From NCBI RefSeq assembly GCF_001422405.1, contig NZ_LMMV01000012.1, positions 412,830 to 476,829 of the forward strand: a stretch of DNA of 64,000 bases, given 5' to 3'. The position numbers and the translations under genes are program-made. Shown in pieces: positions 54,116-64,000 of this stretch. Each line of letters starts with the position of its first letter. The stretch's first letter is position 1. This DNA comes from Pseudorhodoferax sp. Leaf267 (GTDB taxonomy: Bacteria > Pseudomonadota > Gammaproteobacteria > Burkholderiales > Burkholderiaceae_C). Below the pieces are notes generated by a model, which saw nothing but the letters and a program-made list of their open reading frames with translations, searched no databases and was not told the origin of the DNA.

Positions 54116-56226
54116 TTGGAACATCCCAACTTCCTGCTGACCGTCTGGGGCTACGCCCTCGCAGGACTGGCATTCGTCCTGTTCGCCGTGGTTCTGGTAC
54201 GTCGGCGTGCCCTGTGGGTTGCGGACGAGGGCTCTTCCCCCCTGATGCTGGGCGCCGTGGTGAGTTCTGCGGCCTGGGCCTGGCTGGGTCTGGCTGGCTT
54301 GTTCAACCCCAGTACTTCGGTCCTGCAATTGGCCGCGAGTCTTGCGGACTGGCTGCGTTATGCCTGCTGGATCGGCGTGCTGCTGTTGCTGTGGCGGCCT
54401 CGCACGGGCCAACCGCTGCTGCGCCGCCTGGGCTCGACGGGCTGGGTTGCGGTCGGGCTGGTCGGCGGCAGCCTGGTGGCGCAGTTGCTCAACTTCTTCG
54501 ATCCGCGCTGGGCCGAAGCCACGGGCCCCTGGGTGTTGCTGGGCGCCATGGCCATGCCGGTGCTCGCGCTGTTCCTGTTGGAGCAGGTCTACCGCAACGT
54601 TGCGGAGGACGCACGTTGGAGCATCAAGCCTCTGTGCCTGGGGCTGGCCGGCAGCTTTCTGTTCGACCTCTATCTGTTCTCGCAGGCAGTGCTGTTCAGC
54701 CGCCTGGACCTGGATGCCATGAGCGTGCGCGGCCTGGCGCACGCCTTGCTCGTGCCGCTGCTGTGGTGGTCGGTGACGGGACGCGGCGATTGGATCACCA
54801 AGGTTCGCGTGTCGCGCACGGCCGCTTTTCATTCGGCAACCTTGCTGCTGGCCGGCATCTACCTGATCTTCATTTCGGCGGTCGGCTATTACGTACGCTA
54901 CTTTGGGGGTGACTGGGGCCGCGCGCTGCAGGTGGGCCTGGTGTTCCTGGCCTCCGTCGGGCTGATGATCCTTGCGATGTCGGGCGTGATGCGTTCACGG
55001 CTTCGCGTCATGGTAGGCAAGCACTTCTTTCGCTACCGCTACGACTACCGCGAAGAATGGCTGCGCTTCACCCAGACCCTGTCGGATCGACAGTCGACGC
55101 AGGGCATGGGGCAGCGCGTGATCCGCGGCCTGGCGGATATGCTGGAAAGCCCGGCCGGGTGCCTGTGGGTCCGCGAGCCGGGTGAGTCAGACCTGCGTTG
55201 CGCTGCCACCTGGAACATGCCGTCGACCGAAGACAAGGAGGCCGCCGACTCTGCGTTCTGCCGCTTCCTGTCGGACAGCGGATGGGTCATTAACCTGGAG
55301 GAGTACCGGTCGTTCCCCCAGCGCTACGGCGATCTCGTCCTGCCTGCCTGGTTGCACGAGGTTCGCCAGGCCTGGCTGGTGGTGCCGCTGACCGTTGGTG
55401 ACGGCTTGACGGGTTTCGTGGTGCTTGCGAGCGCGCGGGCCGAGGTCGACGTGAACTGGGAGGTCAACGACCTGCTCAAGACCGCCGGGCGCCAGGCCGC
55501 CAGCTTCCTGGCCCAGATGCAGGCGACGGAAGCCTTGCTGGAGGTGCGCAAGTTCGACGCGTTCAACAAAATGTCGGCCTTCGTCGTGCATGACCTCAAG
55601 AACATCGTGACCCAGCTGTCGCTGATGATGAAGAACGCCAAGCGCCTGCACGGCAATCCGGAGTTCCAGCAGGACATGCTCATGACCGTGGAGAATTCCT
55701 TGGACAGAATGCGACAGCTGATGCTCCAATTGCGCGAAGGCGCGACGCCAACGGGAACCGTGCATGGCGTGGACCTGGCGGCGATCGCCCAGCGCATCGC
55801 CCGCGTGGCTGAAGGCCGCGATCGGCACCTGCAACTCCAACTGACGGAACATGTCGTGGCCCGGGGGCACGAGGAACGGCTGGAGCGCATCATTGGTCAC
55901 ATGGTCCAGAACGCGTTCGACGCGACGGACGCACCCGGCCGCGTCTGGCTCACGTTGGGTCGCTCCGCCGGGATGGCATTGGTCGAGGTGGGTGACACAG
56001 GGCGCGGAATGTCCAAGGATTTCGTGCGAGACCGTTTGTTCAAGCCCTTCCAGACCACCAAGCAGGCGGGCATGGGCATCGGAGCCTACGAGAGCTTTCA
56101 ATATGTACAGGAACTGGGTGGGAAAATTGTGGTGGACAGCGAACTTGGCAAGGGAACGGTGATCAAGATCCTGTTGCCCCCGTTTGGTGTTCACAAGACG
56201 TCCGACCTGCACGCCGTGGAGAACTG

Positions 56227-56227
<1 letters not shown>
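54116..56227 (+). CDS. prsK: PrsK, XrtA/PEP-CTERM-system histidine kinase
   Basis: A 703-residue sensor kinase. Seven or more N-terminal membrane helices (to about 290) precede a GAF-like domain (about 330-460) and the kinase core: His492 in VVHDLKNIVTQL, the N box MVQNAFDAT, G1 VGDTGRGMS and G2 KQAGMGIGAYES. The TTG at 54116 follows GGTGAG at a good distance and is preferred; no ATG fits. The membrane region is of the kind seen in PrsK proteins. It is coupled to prsR by a TGATG overlap. The signal is unknown. Confidence 0.9.
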
Positions 56228-57591
<1,364 letters not shown>

Positions 57592-57610
57592 ATAACGTTC
57601 AAGACCCTCG

Positions 57611-60403
57611 ATGGGAACCGCCACCATGTCACTTAAGAACATCCCTTTTGCCGCCACGACGGCCGCTCTCGCGACCGCCCTGTTGCTCGTGGCTTGCGGC
57701 GGCGACGACCCGCAGACGCTGCTGGCATCGGCCCGCGAGTACATGGCCAAGAACGACCACAAGGCTGCGGTCATCCAGGTCAAGAACGCGCTGCAGAAGC
57801 AGCCTGATTCCCCTGAGGCACGCTTCCTGCTCGGCTCGGCATTGCTGAGTTCCGGCGACGTGGCCGCAGCGGAGATCGAGTTGCGCAAGGCGCGCGACCT
57901 GAAGCATCCTGACGACCAGGTGGTGCCAAAGCTGGCGCAGACGCAACTGCTGCAGGGCAGGTTCAAGAAGCTGATCGAGGAATTCGGCAACACCAAGCTG
58001 TCCGCGCCCGCCGCGGTGGCGGAACTGCAAACCGCTTTGGCCAGCGCGTATGCCGTCGAAAACAACCAGGCGGCGTCCCAGGCCGCGCTGAAGACGGCGT
58101 TGGAGGCCGATCCGAACAACTCGGCCGCCACGCTGATCCAGCTACGCCAGAAGCTCGTGCAGGGTGACATCGACAGCGGGACGGCGCAGCTGGACGCGCT
58201 GATCGCGCGCGACCCCAAGAACGCAGAGGCCTGGAAGCTGCGCGGCGACCTGCTGCAGTCCGTGAAGAACGCGCCCGACGAGGCGCTGGTGGCGTACCGC
58301 AAGGCGTCCGAGGTGCGGCCGGATTTCATCCAGGGCCATATCGGCGCGCTCAACCTGTTGATGCGCCAGGGCAAGCAGGAGGAGGCCGACAAGGAGATGG
58401 AGGCGCTGAAGAAGGTCGCGCCCAACCACCCGGAGACCCGCTACCTGGAGACGCAGATCGCCTTCGCTAAGAAGGACTACCCCAAGGCCCGCGAGCTGGC
58501 GCAGCAGCTGCTCAAGGTCACGCCGAACAATCCGCGCAGCCTGGAAATGGCTGGCGGTATCGAGCTGGCGCTCAATTCGCTGGTGACGGCCGAGGAACAC
58601 CTGAGCAAGGCGGTGCAGGCAGCGCCCACGCTGGGCCTGGCACGACGCTGGCTCGCCATGACGTACCTGCGGTCCGGGCAACCGGCCAAGGCGCAGACGG
58701 TCCTGGCCAGTGTGGTCAACGACAAGACCACCGACACCAATCTGCTGTCGCTGGCCGGCGAAATCCATCTGGTGAACGGCGACGCGAAGAAGGCCGAGGA
58801 GTACTTCGCCCGGGCTGCCAAGCTCGATCCCGACGACCAGCGCAAGCGGACCGTGCTGGCTGTGACGCAGATGGCCAGCGGCCAGTTCGACTCCGGCCTG
58901 GCACAGCTGCAGGACATTGCGGCCTCCGACAAGGGCACCTCGGCCGACCTGGCGTTGATCAGCACGTACATGCGCAGGAACGACCTCGACAAGGCGCTCA
59001 AGGCCATCGACTCGCTGGAGAAGAAAACACCGAACACGCCCATCGCGGGGCAGTTGCGTGGGCGGGTGTACTTCGCGCGCAACGACCTGGAAGGAGCGCG
59101 CAAGAGCTTCGAGGCTTCGCTGGCCACGAACCCCAATTACTTCCCGACGATTGCGAGCCTGGCCGGCGTCGACGTCGCCATGAACAAGCCCGACGATGCG
59201 CGCAAGCGTTTCGAGGATCTGCTGTCGCGCGAGCCGAAGAACGCCCGGGCGATGATCGCACTGGCAGAACTGCGCGTGCGGGAGGCGGGCGACCACAAGA
59301 AGGAAGTCGTGGACCTGCTGTCGCGCGCGATCGCGGTCGACCCGAACGAGGTGGCGCCGCGCGTGATGCTGGTGGATTACCTGTTGCGCCAGCAGGACGC
59401 CACGCAGGCGGCGTCCGTCGGCCAGGCCGGTGTGGCCGTGCTCGGCAACAATGCGCAGATGCTGGACGCGGCAGGCCGTGCGCAGATGGCAGCAGGAGAC
59501 ACCAACCAGGGGCTGACCACGCTGGCCAAGTCGGCCTCGCTGCAACCGCAGGCCTGGGCCCCGCTGCTGCGGCTGGCCGATGCGCAACTGGTGGCCAAGA
59601 ACGCGACGGCGGCCGAGCAAAGCCTGCGCAAGGCACTGGACCTGCAATCTGACCTGGTCGACGCGCAACGCCGTCTGATCGGCATCCGTTTGCAGCAGGA
59701 CAGGCTCAATGACGCCGTGGCCCTGGCGCGCACCGTCCAGAAGCAGCGCCCCAAGGAGCCCATCGGTTTCCTGCTGGAAGGCGACGCCCGCATGGACAAG
59801 AAGGACCTGGACGGCGCTGTGGCTGCGTTCCAGGCCGGGCTCAAGACCGTCGCGTCGCCCGACCTGCTGATCCGCTCGCACGTGGCGCTGCGCCAAGCAG
59901 GCAAAAATGCCGAGGCCGACCGGGTGATCGGCAACTGGCTGCAGACCCAGCCCAAGGATGTCGCGGTCCCGATGTATCTGGCGGACCAGGCGCTGAACGA
60001 CAAGAAGTTCGCGGAGGCCGAGAAGCAATATCTGCACGTGGTGAAGGTGCAGCCGAACAATGCTGTGGCCTACAACAACCTGGCCTGGGTCACGTCTGAG
60101 CTCAAGAAAGACGGTGCGATTGCGTATGCCGAGAAGGCGAACCAACTCGCGCCGAACCAGGCCGCGTTCATGGACACCATGGCCATGTTGCTGGCTGAGC
60201 AGAAGGAATACAAGAAAGCCATCGAACTGCAGGGCCGCGTGGTGGGCCTGCAGGCCAATCCGCTGTTCAAGCTCAACCTGGCCAAGATCTACGCCAAGGC
60301 AGGCGAGAAGGACAACGCCCGCAAACAGCTCGATGAGATCGCGAAGCTGGGCGACAAGTATGCCGGCCAGGCCGAGGTCGAAAAGCTGCGCGCCACGCTC
60401 TGA
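57611..60403 (+). CDS. prsT: PrsT, TPR-repeat lipoprotein of the PEP-CTERM system
   Basis: A 930-residue protein made almost wholly of TPR-like helical repeats. The N-terminus is a lipoprotein signal with lipobox LLVAC, so it should be anchored to a membrane on the periplasmic side. The alternative ATG at 57626 (MSLKNIPFAATT) gives a more normal signal length and may be the true start. It is expected to scaffold polymer assembly or export. It overlaps the protease gene by TGATG. Confidence 0.9.
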   Translation: MGTATMSLKNIPFAATTAALATALLLVACGGDDPQTLLASAREYMAKNDHKAAVIQVKNALQKQPDSPEARFLLGSALLSSGDVAAAEIELRKARDLKHPDDQVVPKLAQTQLLQGRFKKLIEEFGNTKLSAPAAVAELQTALASAYAVENNQAASQAALKTALEADPNNSAATLIQLRQKLVQGDIDSGTAQLDALIARDPKNAEAWKLRGDLLQSVKNAPDEALVAYRKASEVRPDFIQGHIGALNLLMRQGKQEEADKEMEALKKVAPNHPETRYLETQIAFAKKDYPKARELAQQLLKVTPNNPRSLEMAGGIELALNSLVTAEEHLSKAVQAAPTLGLARRWLAMTYLRSGQPAKAQTVLASVVNDKTTDTNLLSLAGEIHLVNGDAKKAEEYFARAAKLDPDDQRKRTVLAVTQMASGQFDSGLAQLQDIAASDKGTSADLALISTYMRRNDLDKALKAIDSLEKKTPNTPIAGQLRGRVYFARNDLEGARKSFEASLATNPNYFPTIASLAGVDVAMNKPDDARKRFEDLLSREPKNARAMIALAELRVREAGDHKKEVVDLLSRAIAVDPNEVAPRVMLVDYLLRQQDATQAASVGQAGVAVLGNNAQMLDAAGRAQMAAGDTNQGLTTLAKSASLQPQAWAPLLRLADAQLVAKNATAAEQSLRKALDLQSDLVDAQRRLIGIRLQQDRLNDAVALARTVQKQRPKEPIGFLLEGDARMDKKDLDGAVAAFQAGLKTVASPDLLIRSHVALRQAGKNAEADRVIGNWLQTQPKDVAVPMYLADQALNDKKFAEAEKQYLHVVKVQPNNAVAYNNLAWVTSELKKDGAIAYAEKANQLAPNQAAFMDTMAMLLAEQKEYKKAIELQGRVVGLQANPLFKLNLAKIYAKAGEKDNARKQLDEIAKLGDKYAGQAEVEKLRATL

Positions 60404-61191
60404 TGTCGTCTCGCATGCGGCAACGGCTCGCCCTGGCGTGCTGCGCGCTGGGGCTGTTGGCGTCTGAGGCCCGGGCGCAGTTCATCGAGCTGATCGAGAA
60501 GACCAAGCCGTCGATCCTGATCGTCGGCACCTACAAGGCGACGAACAGCCCCCGCTTCGCGTTGCGCGGCACCGGCTTTGTCATCGGCGACGGCAATCTC
60601 GCGATCACGAACGCCCATGTGCTGCCGCAGCCCGGCGAGGCGTCCGATGGGTCCGACCTCGTCGTGCAGGTCCGCCGCGGCAGCGACTTACAGATGCGCG
60701 CCGTCACGGTGCTGGAGATCGACCGGCCGCGTGACCTGGCAGTGCTGCGTTTCGACGGTGCACCGGCGCCCGCGCTGGCATTGGGGGACTCCGACGCGGT
60801 CAAGGAGGGGCAGACCATCGCGTTCACGGGCTTCCCGATCGGTGGCGCACTCGGTTTCTCGCCGGTCACGCATCGGGGCATGGTGTCGTCGATTACGCCC
60901 ATCGTGCTGCCGGCGGCCAACGACCAGCGGCTCAGCGCGCGCTCGATCCGCAGCGTGCGCGAGGGCGCGTTCAACATCTTCCAGCTGGACGGCACGGCCT
61001 ACCCGGGCAACAGCGGCGGGCCGGTGTTCGACCCGCAGACCGGAGCCGTCATCGGCGTCATCAACATGGTGTTCGTGCGCGGCAGCCGCGAGACGGCACT
61101 GACCCAGCCTTCGGGCATCACCTACGCCATTCCGGCCAACTTCATCGGCCCATTGCTGCAACGCCAGCAAGGGCAAGGCCAGCCGCGCTGA
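60403..61191 (+). CDS. Exported trypsin-like serine protease coupled to prsT
   Basis: A 262-residue protease with a signal peptide (1-25, ending ARA) and the DegP-like triad His72 (TNAHVL), Asp111 (RDLAVLRF) and Ser204 (PGNSGGP). It has no PDZ domain, so it is a stand-alone catalytic domain. The TGATG overlap with prsT says both are made together. A role in processing a protein of the polysaccharide or PEP-CTERM pathway is plausible but unproven. It converges with aspS, 18 bases apart. Confidence 0.87.
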   Translation: MSSRMRQRLALACCALGLLASEARAQFIELIEKTKPSILIVGTYKATNSPRFALRGTGFVIGDGNLAITNAHVLPQPGEASDGSDLVVQVRRGSDLQMRAVTVLEIDRPRDLAVLRFDGAPAPALALGDSDAVKEGQTIAFTGFPIGGALGFSPVTHRGMVSSITPIVLPAANDQRLSARSIRSVREGAFNIFQLDGTAYPGNSGGPVFDPQTGAVIGVINMVFVRGSRETALTQPSGITYAIPANFIGPLLQRQQGQGQPR

Positions 61192-61209
61192 CCCTGCCCG
61201 GCGGCCGTG

Positions 61210-63030
61210 TCAGGCGGTCGTCGTGCCCAGCGGGTTGCGCAGCCGGATGTGCAGCTCGCGCAGCTGCTTCTCGTCCACCGGTGCCGGGGCCTGCGTCAGC
61301 AGATCCTGGGCGCGCTGGGTCTTGGGGAAGGCGATCACGTCGCGGATCGACTCCGCGCCGGTCATCAGCGTGACGATGCGGTCCAGGCCGAAGGCCAGGC
61401 CGCCATGCGGCGGGGCGCCGTACTGCAATGCGTCCAGCAGGAAGCCGAACTTCTGCTGGGCTTCCTCGGCACTGATCTTCAGCGCGTCGAAGACCTTCTG
61501 CTGCACGTCGGCACGGTGGATACGGACCGAGCCGCCACCCATCTCCCAGCCGTTCAGCACCATGTCATAGCCCTTGGAGATGCACTTCTCGGGCGCGGTC
61601 ACCATCCAGTCCTCGTGGCCGTCCTTGGGCGCCGTGAAGGGGTGGTGCACTGCGGTGTAGCGCTGGGCTTCTTCGTCGAACTCGAACATCGGGAAGTCCA
61701 CCACCCACAGCGGTGCCCAGCGGCTCTCGAACAGGCCGGTCTTCTTGCCGAACTCGCTGTGGCCGATCTTGATGCGCAGCGCGCCAATCGCGTCGTTGAC
61801 GATCTTCTCCTTGTCGGCGCCGAAGAACAGCAGGTCGCCGTCCTGTGCGCCGGTGCGCGCCAGCACTTCCTGCAAGGCCTTGTCGTGGATGTTCTTCACG
61901 ATGGGCGACTGCAGGCCGTCGCGGCCCTTGGCCAGCTCATTGACCTTGATGTAGGCCAGGCCCTTGGCGCCATAGATCTTCACGAACTCGGTGTAGCCGT
62001 CGATCTCGCCGCGCGACAGGCCGCTGCCTTCCCTGGCGCCACCGGGCACGCGCAGGGCCACGACACGGCCGCCCTTGGCGTTCGCTGCCGCCGAGAACAC
62101 CTTGAAGTCCACATCGCCCATCACGTCGGTCAGCTCGGTGAACTCCAGCTTGACCCGCAGGTCAGGCTTGTCGGAGCCGAAGCGCCGCGCGGCTTCCTGG
62201 TAGGTCATGACCGGGAACTCACCCAGGTCAACGCCCAGCGTGTTCTTGAACACCGTCACGATCATGTCCTGGAACATGGCCCGAATGTCCTCCTCCGTCA
62301 GGAACGAGGTCTCGATATCGATCTGCGTGAACTCGGGCTGGCGGTCGGCGCGCAAGTCCTCGTCGCGGAAGCACTTGGTGATCTGGTAGTAGCGGTCGTA
62401 GCCGGCCACCATCAGCAGTTGCTTGAACAACTGGGGCGACTGCGGCAAGGCAAAGAAATGGCCGTCGTGCACGCGGCTCGGCACCAGGTAGTCGCGCGCG
62501 CCTTCGGGCGTGGACTTGCCCAGCATCGGCGTCTCGATGTCGATGAAGCCGTTGGAGTCCAGGAACTTGCGCACCTCCATCGCCACGCGGTAACGCAGGA
62601 TCAGGTTCTTCTGCATGTAGGGCCGGCGCAGGTCCAGCACGCGGTGCGTGAGGCGCGTGGTCTCGCTGAGGTTCTCGTCGTCGATCTGGAAGGGCGGGGT
62701 CACGGACGGGTTCAGCACCGTGAGCTGGTGGCACAGCAACTCGATCTTGCCGCTCTGGATGGTGTCGTTGGTCGTGCCATCGGGCCGTGCGCGCACCAAG
62801 CCAGTGACCTGGATGCAGAACTCGTTGCGCAGGCCCTCGGCAGCCGCGAACATCTCGGGACGGTCCGGGTCGCAGACCACCTGCACATAGCCTTCGCGGT
62901 CGCGCAGGTCGACGAAGATCACGCCGCCATGGTCGCGGCGACGGTTGACCCAGCCGCACAGGGTGACGGTCTGGCCCATCAGGGTTTCGTTGACGAGGCC
63001 GCAATAGGTGGTGCGCATTTGAGATTTCAT
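61210..63030 (-). CDS. aspS: Aspartate-tRNA ligase
   Basis: A 606-residue bacterial-type class II synthetase. The N-terminal OB domain has [19 protein letters not shown]; motif 2 is [19 protein letters not shown]; the GAD insertion follows; motif 3 is [16 protein letters not shown]. It charges tRNA-Asp; whether it also charges tRNA-Asn cannot be told. Starts at 63030 and 63018 are both possible, with no strong ribosome-binding site for either. The antisense 673-residue frame is not a gene. Confidence 0.96.
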   Translation of the reverse strand: MKSQMRTTYCGLVNETLMGQTVTLCGWVNRRRDHGGVIFVDLRDREGYVQVVCDPDRPEMFAAAEGLRNEFCIQVTGLVRARPDGTTNDTIQSGKIELLCHQLTVLNPSVTPPFQIDDENLSETTRLTHRVLDLRRPYMQKNLILRYRVAMEVRKFLDSNGFIDIETPMLGKSTPEGARDYLVPSRVHDGHFFALPQSPQLFKQLLMVAGYDRYYQITKCFRDEDLRADRQPEFTQIDIETSFLTEEDIRAMFQDMIVTVFKNTLGVDLGEFPVMTYQEAARRFGSDKPDLRVKLEFTELTDVMGDVDFKVFSAAANAKGGRVVALRVPGGAREGSGLSRGEIDGYTEFVKIYGAKGLAYIKVNELAKGRDGLQSPIVKNIHDKALQEVLARTGAQDGDLLFFGADKEKIVNDAIGALRIKIGHSEFGKKTGLFESRWAPLWVVDFPMFEFDEEAQRYTAVHHPFTAPKDGHEDWMVTAPEKCISKGYDMVLNGWEMGGGSVRIHRADVQQKVFDALKISAEEAQQKFGFLLDALQYGAPPHGGLAFGLDRIVTLMTGAESIRDVIAFPKTQRAQDLLTQAPAPVDEKQLRELHIRLRNPLGTTTA

Positions 63031-63095
63031 ATCGAGGCTGGTGGTCGGGGCGCCTGGGGTGGCGCCGGTTTCAACGGTGGCGCCGGCGGTCAGGC

Positions 63096-63725
63096 TCAGC
63101 GCAGGGTGGGCTTGGGGGCCGGGGGCGTCGCTGGCGCCACCACACCCATGGAGACGATGTACTTGAGCGCATCGTCCACGCTCATGCGCAATTCGACGCA
63201 GTCGCTGGCCTTGACCAGCACGAAGTAGCCGCCGGTGGGATTGGGCGTCGTCGGCACGTAGACGCTCAGGTACTCATCCGGTGGCAGATGGTTGGCCGTG
63301 TCGCCGCGCGGCGCCCCTGTCACAAAGGCGATGGTCCACATGCCGGCATGCGGCCACTGCACGAGCACGGCCGTACGGAAGGCATTGCCGTTCTCGGAGA
63401 ACACGGTGTCCGAGACCTGCTTTACGCCCGAATACACCGAGCGCACGATCGGAATGCGGTGCAGCAGGTGGTTCCACCAATCCACCAGCTTGCGGCCAAA
63501 GAAGTTGCTGGCCGCGGCACCCACGGTCAGCAAGATGCCAAGCGCCAGCAGCACGCCGAAACCGGGCACGTGGAAGCCTAGAAGACGGTCCGGGTGCCAC
63601 GCGGCGGGCAGGATCAGCAGGGTCTGGTCCAGCGTACTGATCACCCATTCGAGCACCCAGGCGGTGATCACCGCGGGCACGACGACGAGCAAGCCGGCAA
63701 CCAGCCATTTGCGCAAGGCGGTCAT
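63096..63725 (-). CDS. DUF502 membrane protein
   Basis: A 209-residue inner-membrane protein of the DUF502 family, with helices at about 8-28 and 53-73, and the family segments [20 protein letters not shown] and [29 protein letters not shown]. Function is unknown. It is commonly encoded between an FmdB-type gene and aspS in Burkholderiales, as here, 65 bases before aspS. Confidence 0.9.
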   Translation of the reverse strand: MTALRKWLVAGLLVVVPAVITAWVLEWVISTLDQTLLILPAAWHPDRLLGFHVPGFGVLLALGILLTVGAAASNFFGRKLVDWWNHLLHRIPIVRSVYSGVKQVSDTVFSENGNAFRTAVLVQWPHAGMWTIAFVTGAPRGDTANHLPPDEYLSVYVPTTPNPTGGYFVLVKASDCVELRMSVDDALKYIVSMGVVAPATPPAPKPTLR

Positions 63726-63736
63726 GGATCGGTGGG

Positions 63737-64000
63737 TCAGCTGGTGCCGGAGGAGGGGGTGGGGCTGGCGGCAGGCGCGGCCGCCGCGGGTGCGCTGCTG
63801 CCCTCGGGCTTGGCCGTGGAGTCAGCCGGCTTGGTGGCTGCGCTGTCCGCGGCGGCCGGGGCCTCCTTGCCAGCGTCCGTCTTGGGCGCGGGCGCGCCAC
63901 CGTTGTTGTTGCGAAAGTCCGTCACGTACCAGCCCGAGCCCTTGAGCTGGAAGCCGGCGGCGGTGACCTGCTTGCGAAACGAGGCCGCGCCGCATTGCGG
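63737..64000 (-). CDS. FmdB-type zinc-ribbon protein, C-terminal part
   Basis: The gene enters from beyond the right edge on the - strand. The visible 87 residues start PQCGAASFRKQVTAAGFQLKGSGWYVTDF, the end of an FmdB/CxxC zinc ribbon, then an Ala/Pro/Ser-rich tail of about 55 residues. GTG at 63925 is internal, not the start. Members are small proteins of unclear, perhaps regulatory, role. It lies 11 bases before the DUF502 gene and is probably co-transcribed. Confidence 0.82.
   Translation of the reverse strand, partial: PQCGAASFRKQVTAAGFQLKGSGWYVTDFRNNNGGAPAPKTDAGKEAPAAADSAATKPADSTAKPEGSSAPAAAAPAASPTPSSGTS

Noticed and set aside
61207-63228. A 673-residue frame antisense to aspS
   Set aside because: It is the mirror of a highly conserved gene in GC-rich DNA, with low-complexity composition.

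Overview
The window is high-GC DNA from a member of the Burkholderiales. The best fit is Comamonadaceae or a close relative. The housekeeping block rpsP-rimM-trmD-rplS, CobD-like/hisC, rsgA, pterin dehydratase, Ste24-type protease, orn and aspS is arranged as is usual there, and the exopolysaccharide genes are of the EpsA/E/F/G/L/P type found in betaproteobacteria. Species cannot be named from the sequence alone.

Region 1 (1-15020, + strand) is the first arm of a large exopolysaccharide locus. It holds the end of the chain-length protein EpsF, the kinase EpsG, several glycosyltransferases, an acyltransferase, a Gfo/Idh/MocA sugar dehydrogenase, a pyruvyltransferase-like protein and a nitroreductase-like protein. 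It ends with a tightly coupled set: membrane-anchored cytochrome c, small Tat-signal protein, GMC flavoprotein and small membrane protein. Region 2 (15081-21718) is a break in the locus: a truncated IS5-type transposase, an intact IS5-family element with a TTAG target duplication, and then clearly AT-richer genes (OpgC-like, Wzy-like polymerase, secreted GH26-like glycosidase, acyltransferase). Region 3 (22058-36521, - strand) is the second arm: glycosyltransferase, Wzx flippase, FrhB-like Fe-S protein, pyruvyltransferase, two glycosyltransferases, a second Gfo/Idh/MocA protein, EpsE export lipoprotein/secretin-type protein, EpsL barrel, the initiating sugar-phosphate transferase, the LuxR-type regulator EpsA and the phosphatase EpsP.

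Region 4 (36792-52339) is mainly housekeeping: phosphate uptake (PhoU-like plus Pit), ribosome and tRNA genes, a Nudix hydrolase, hisC, a chemoreceptor, RNase D-like exonuclease, rsgA, protease, oligoribonuclease and a DEAD-box helicase with a long hairpin-rich leader. Region 5 (52691-61191) is a second envelope-polymer locus of the XrtA/PEP-CTERM type: a sugar-phosphate transferase, the PrsK/PrsR two-component pair, the TPR lipoprotein PrsT and a coupled trypsin-like protease; no exosortase or PEP-CTERM substrate lies in the window. Region 6 (61210-64000, - strand) is aspS, a DUF502 membrane protein and the end of an FmdB-type zinc-ribbon protein.

Together the eps genes suggest a polymer begun on undecaprenyl phosphate by the 33433-34854 transferase, built by at least seven glycosyltransferases, acylated and probably pyruvylated, flipped by Wzx, polymerised by the Wzy-like protein under EpsF/EpsG/EpsP control, and exported through EpsE with EpsL. 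The points most worth following are the degenerate MshEN-like (c-di-GMP type) module at the EpsG N-terminus, the three-part dehydrogenase inside the eps locus, the hairpin-rich helicase leader, the shared promoter sequence of rpsP, rplS and the helicase, and the GTTGC/GCAAC half-site cluster upstream of epsA.
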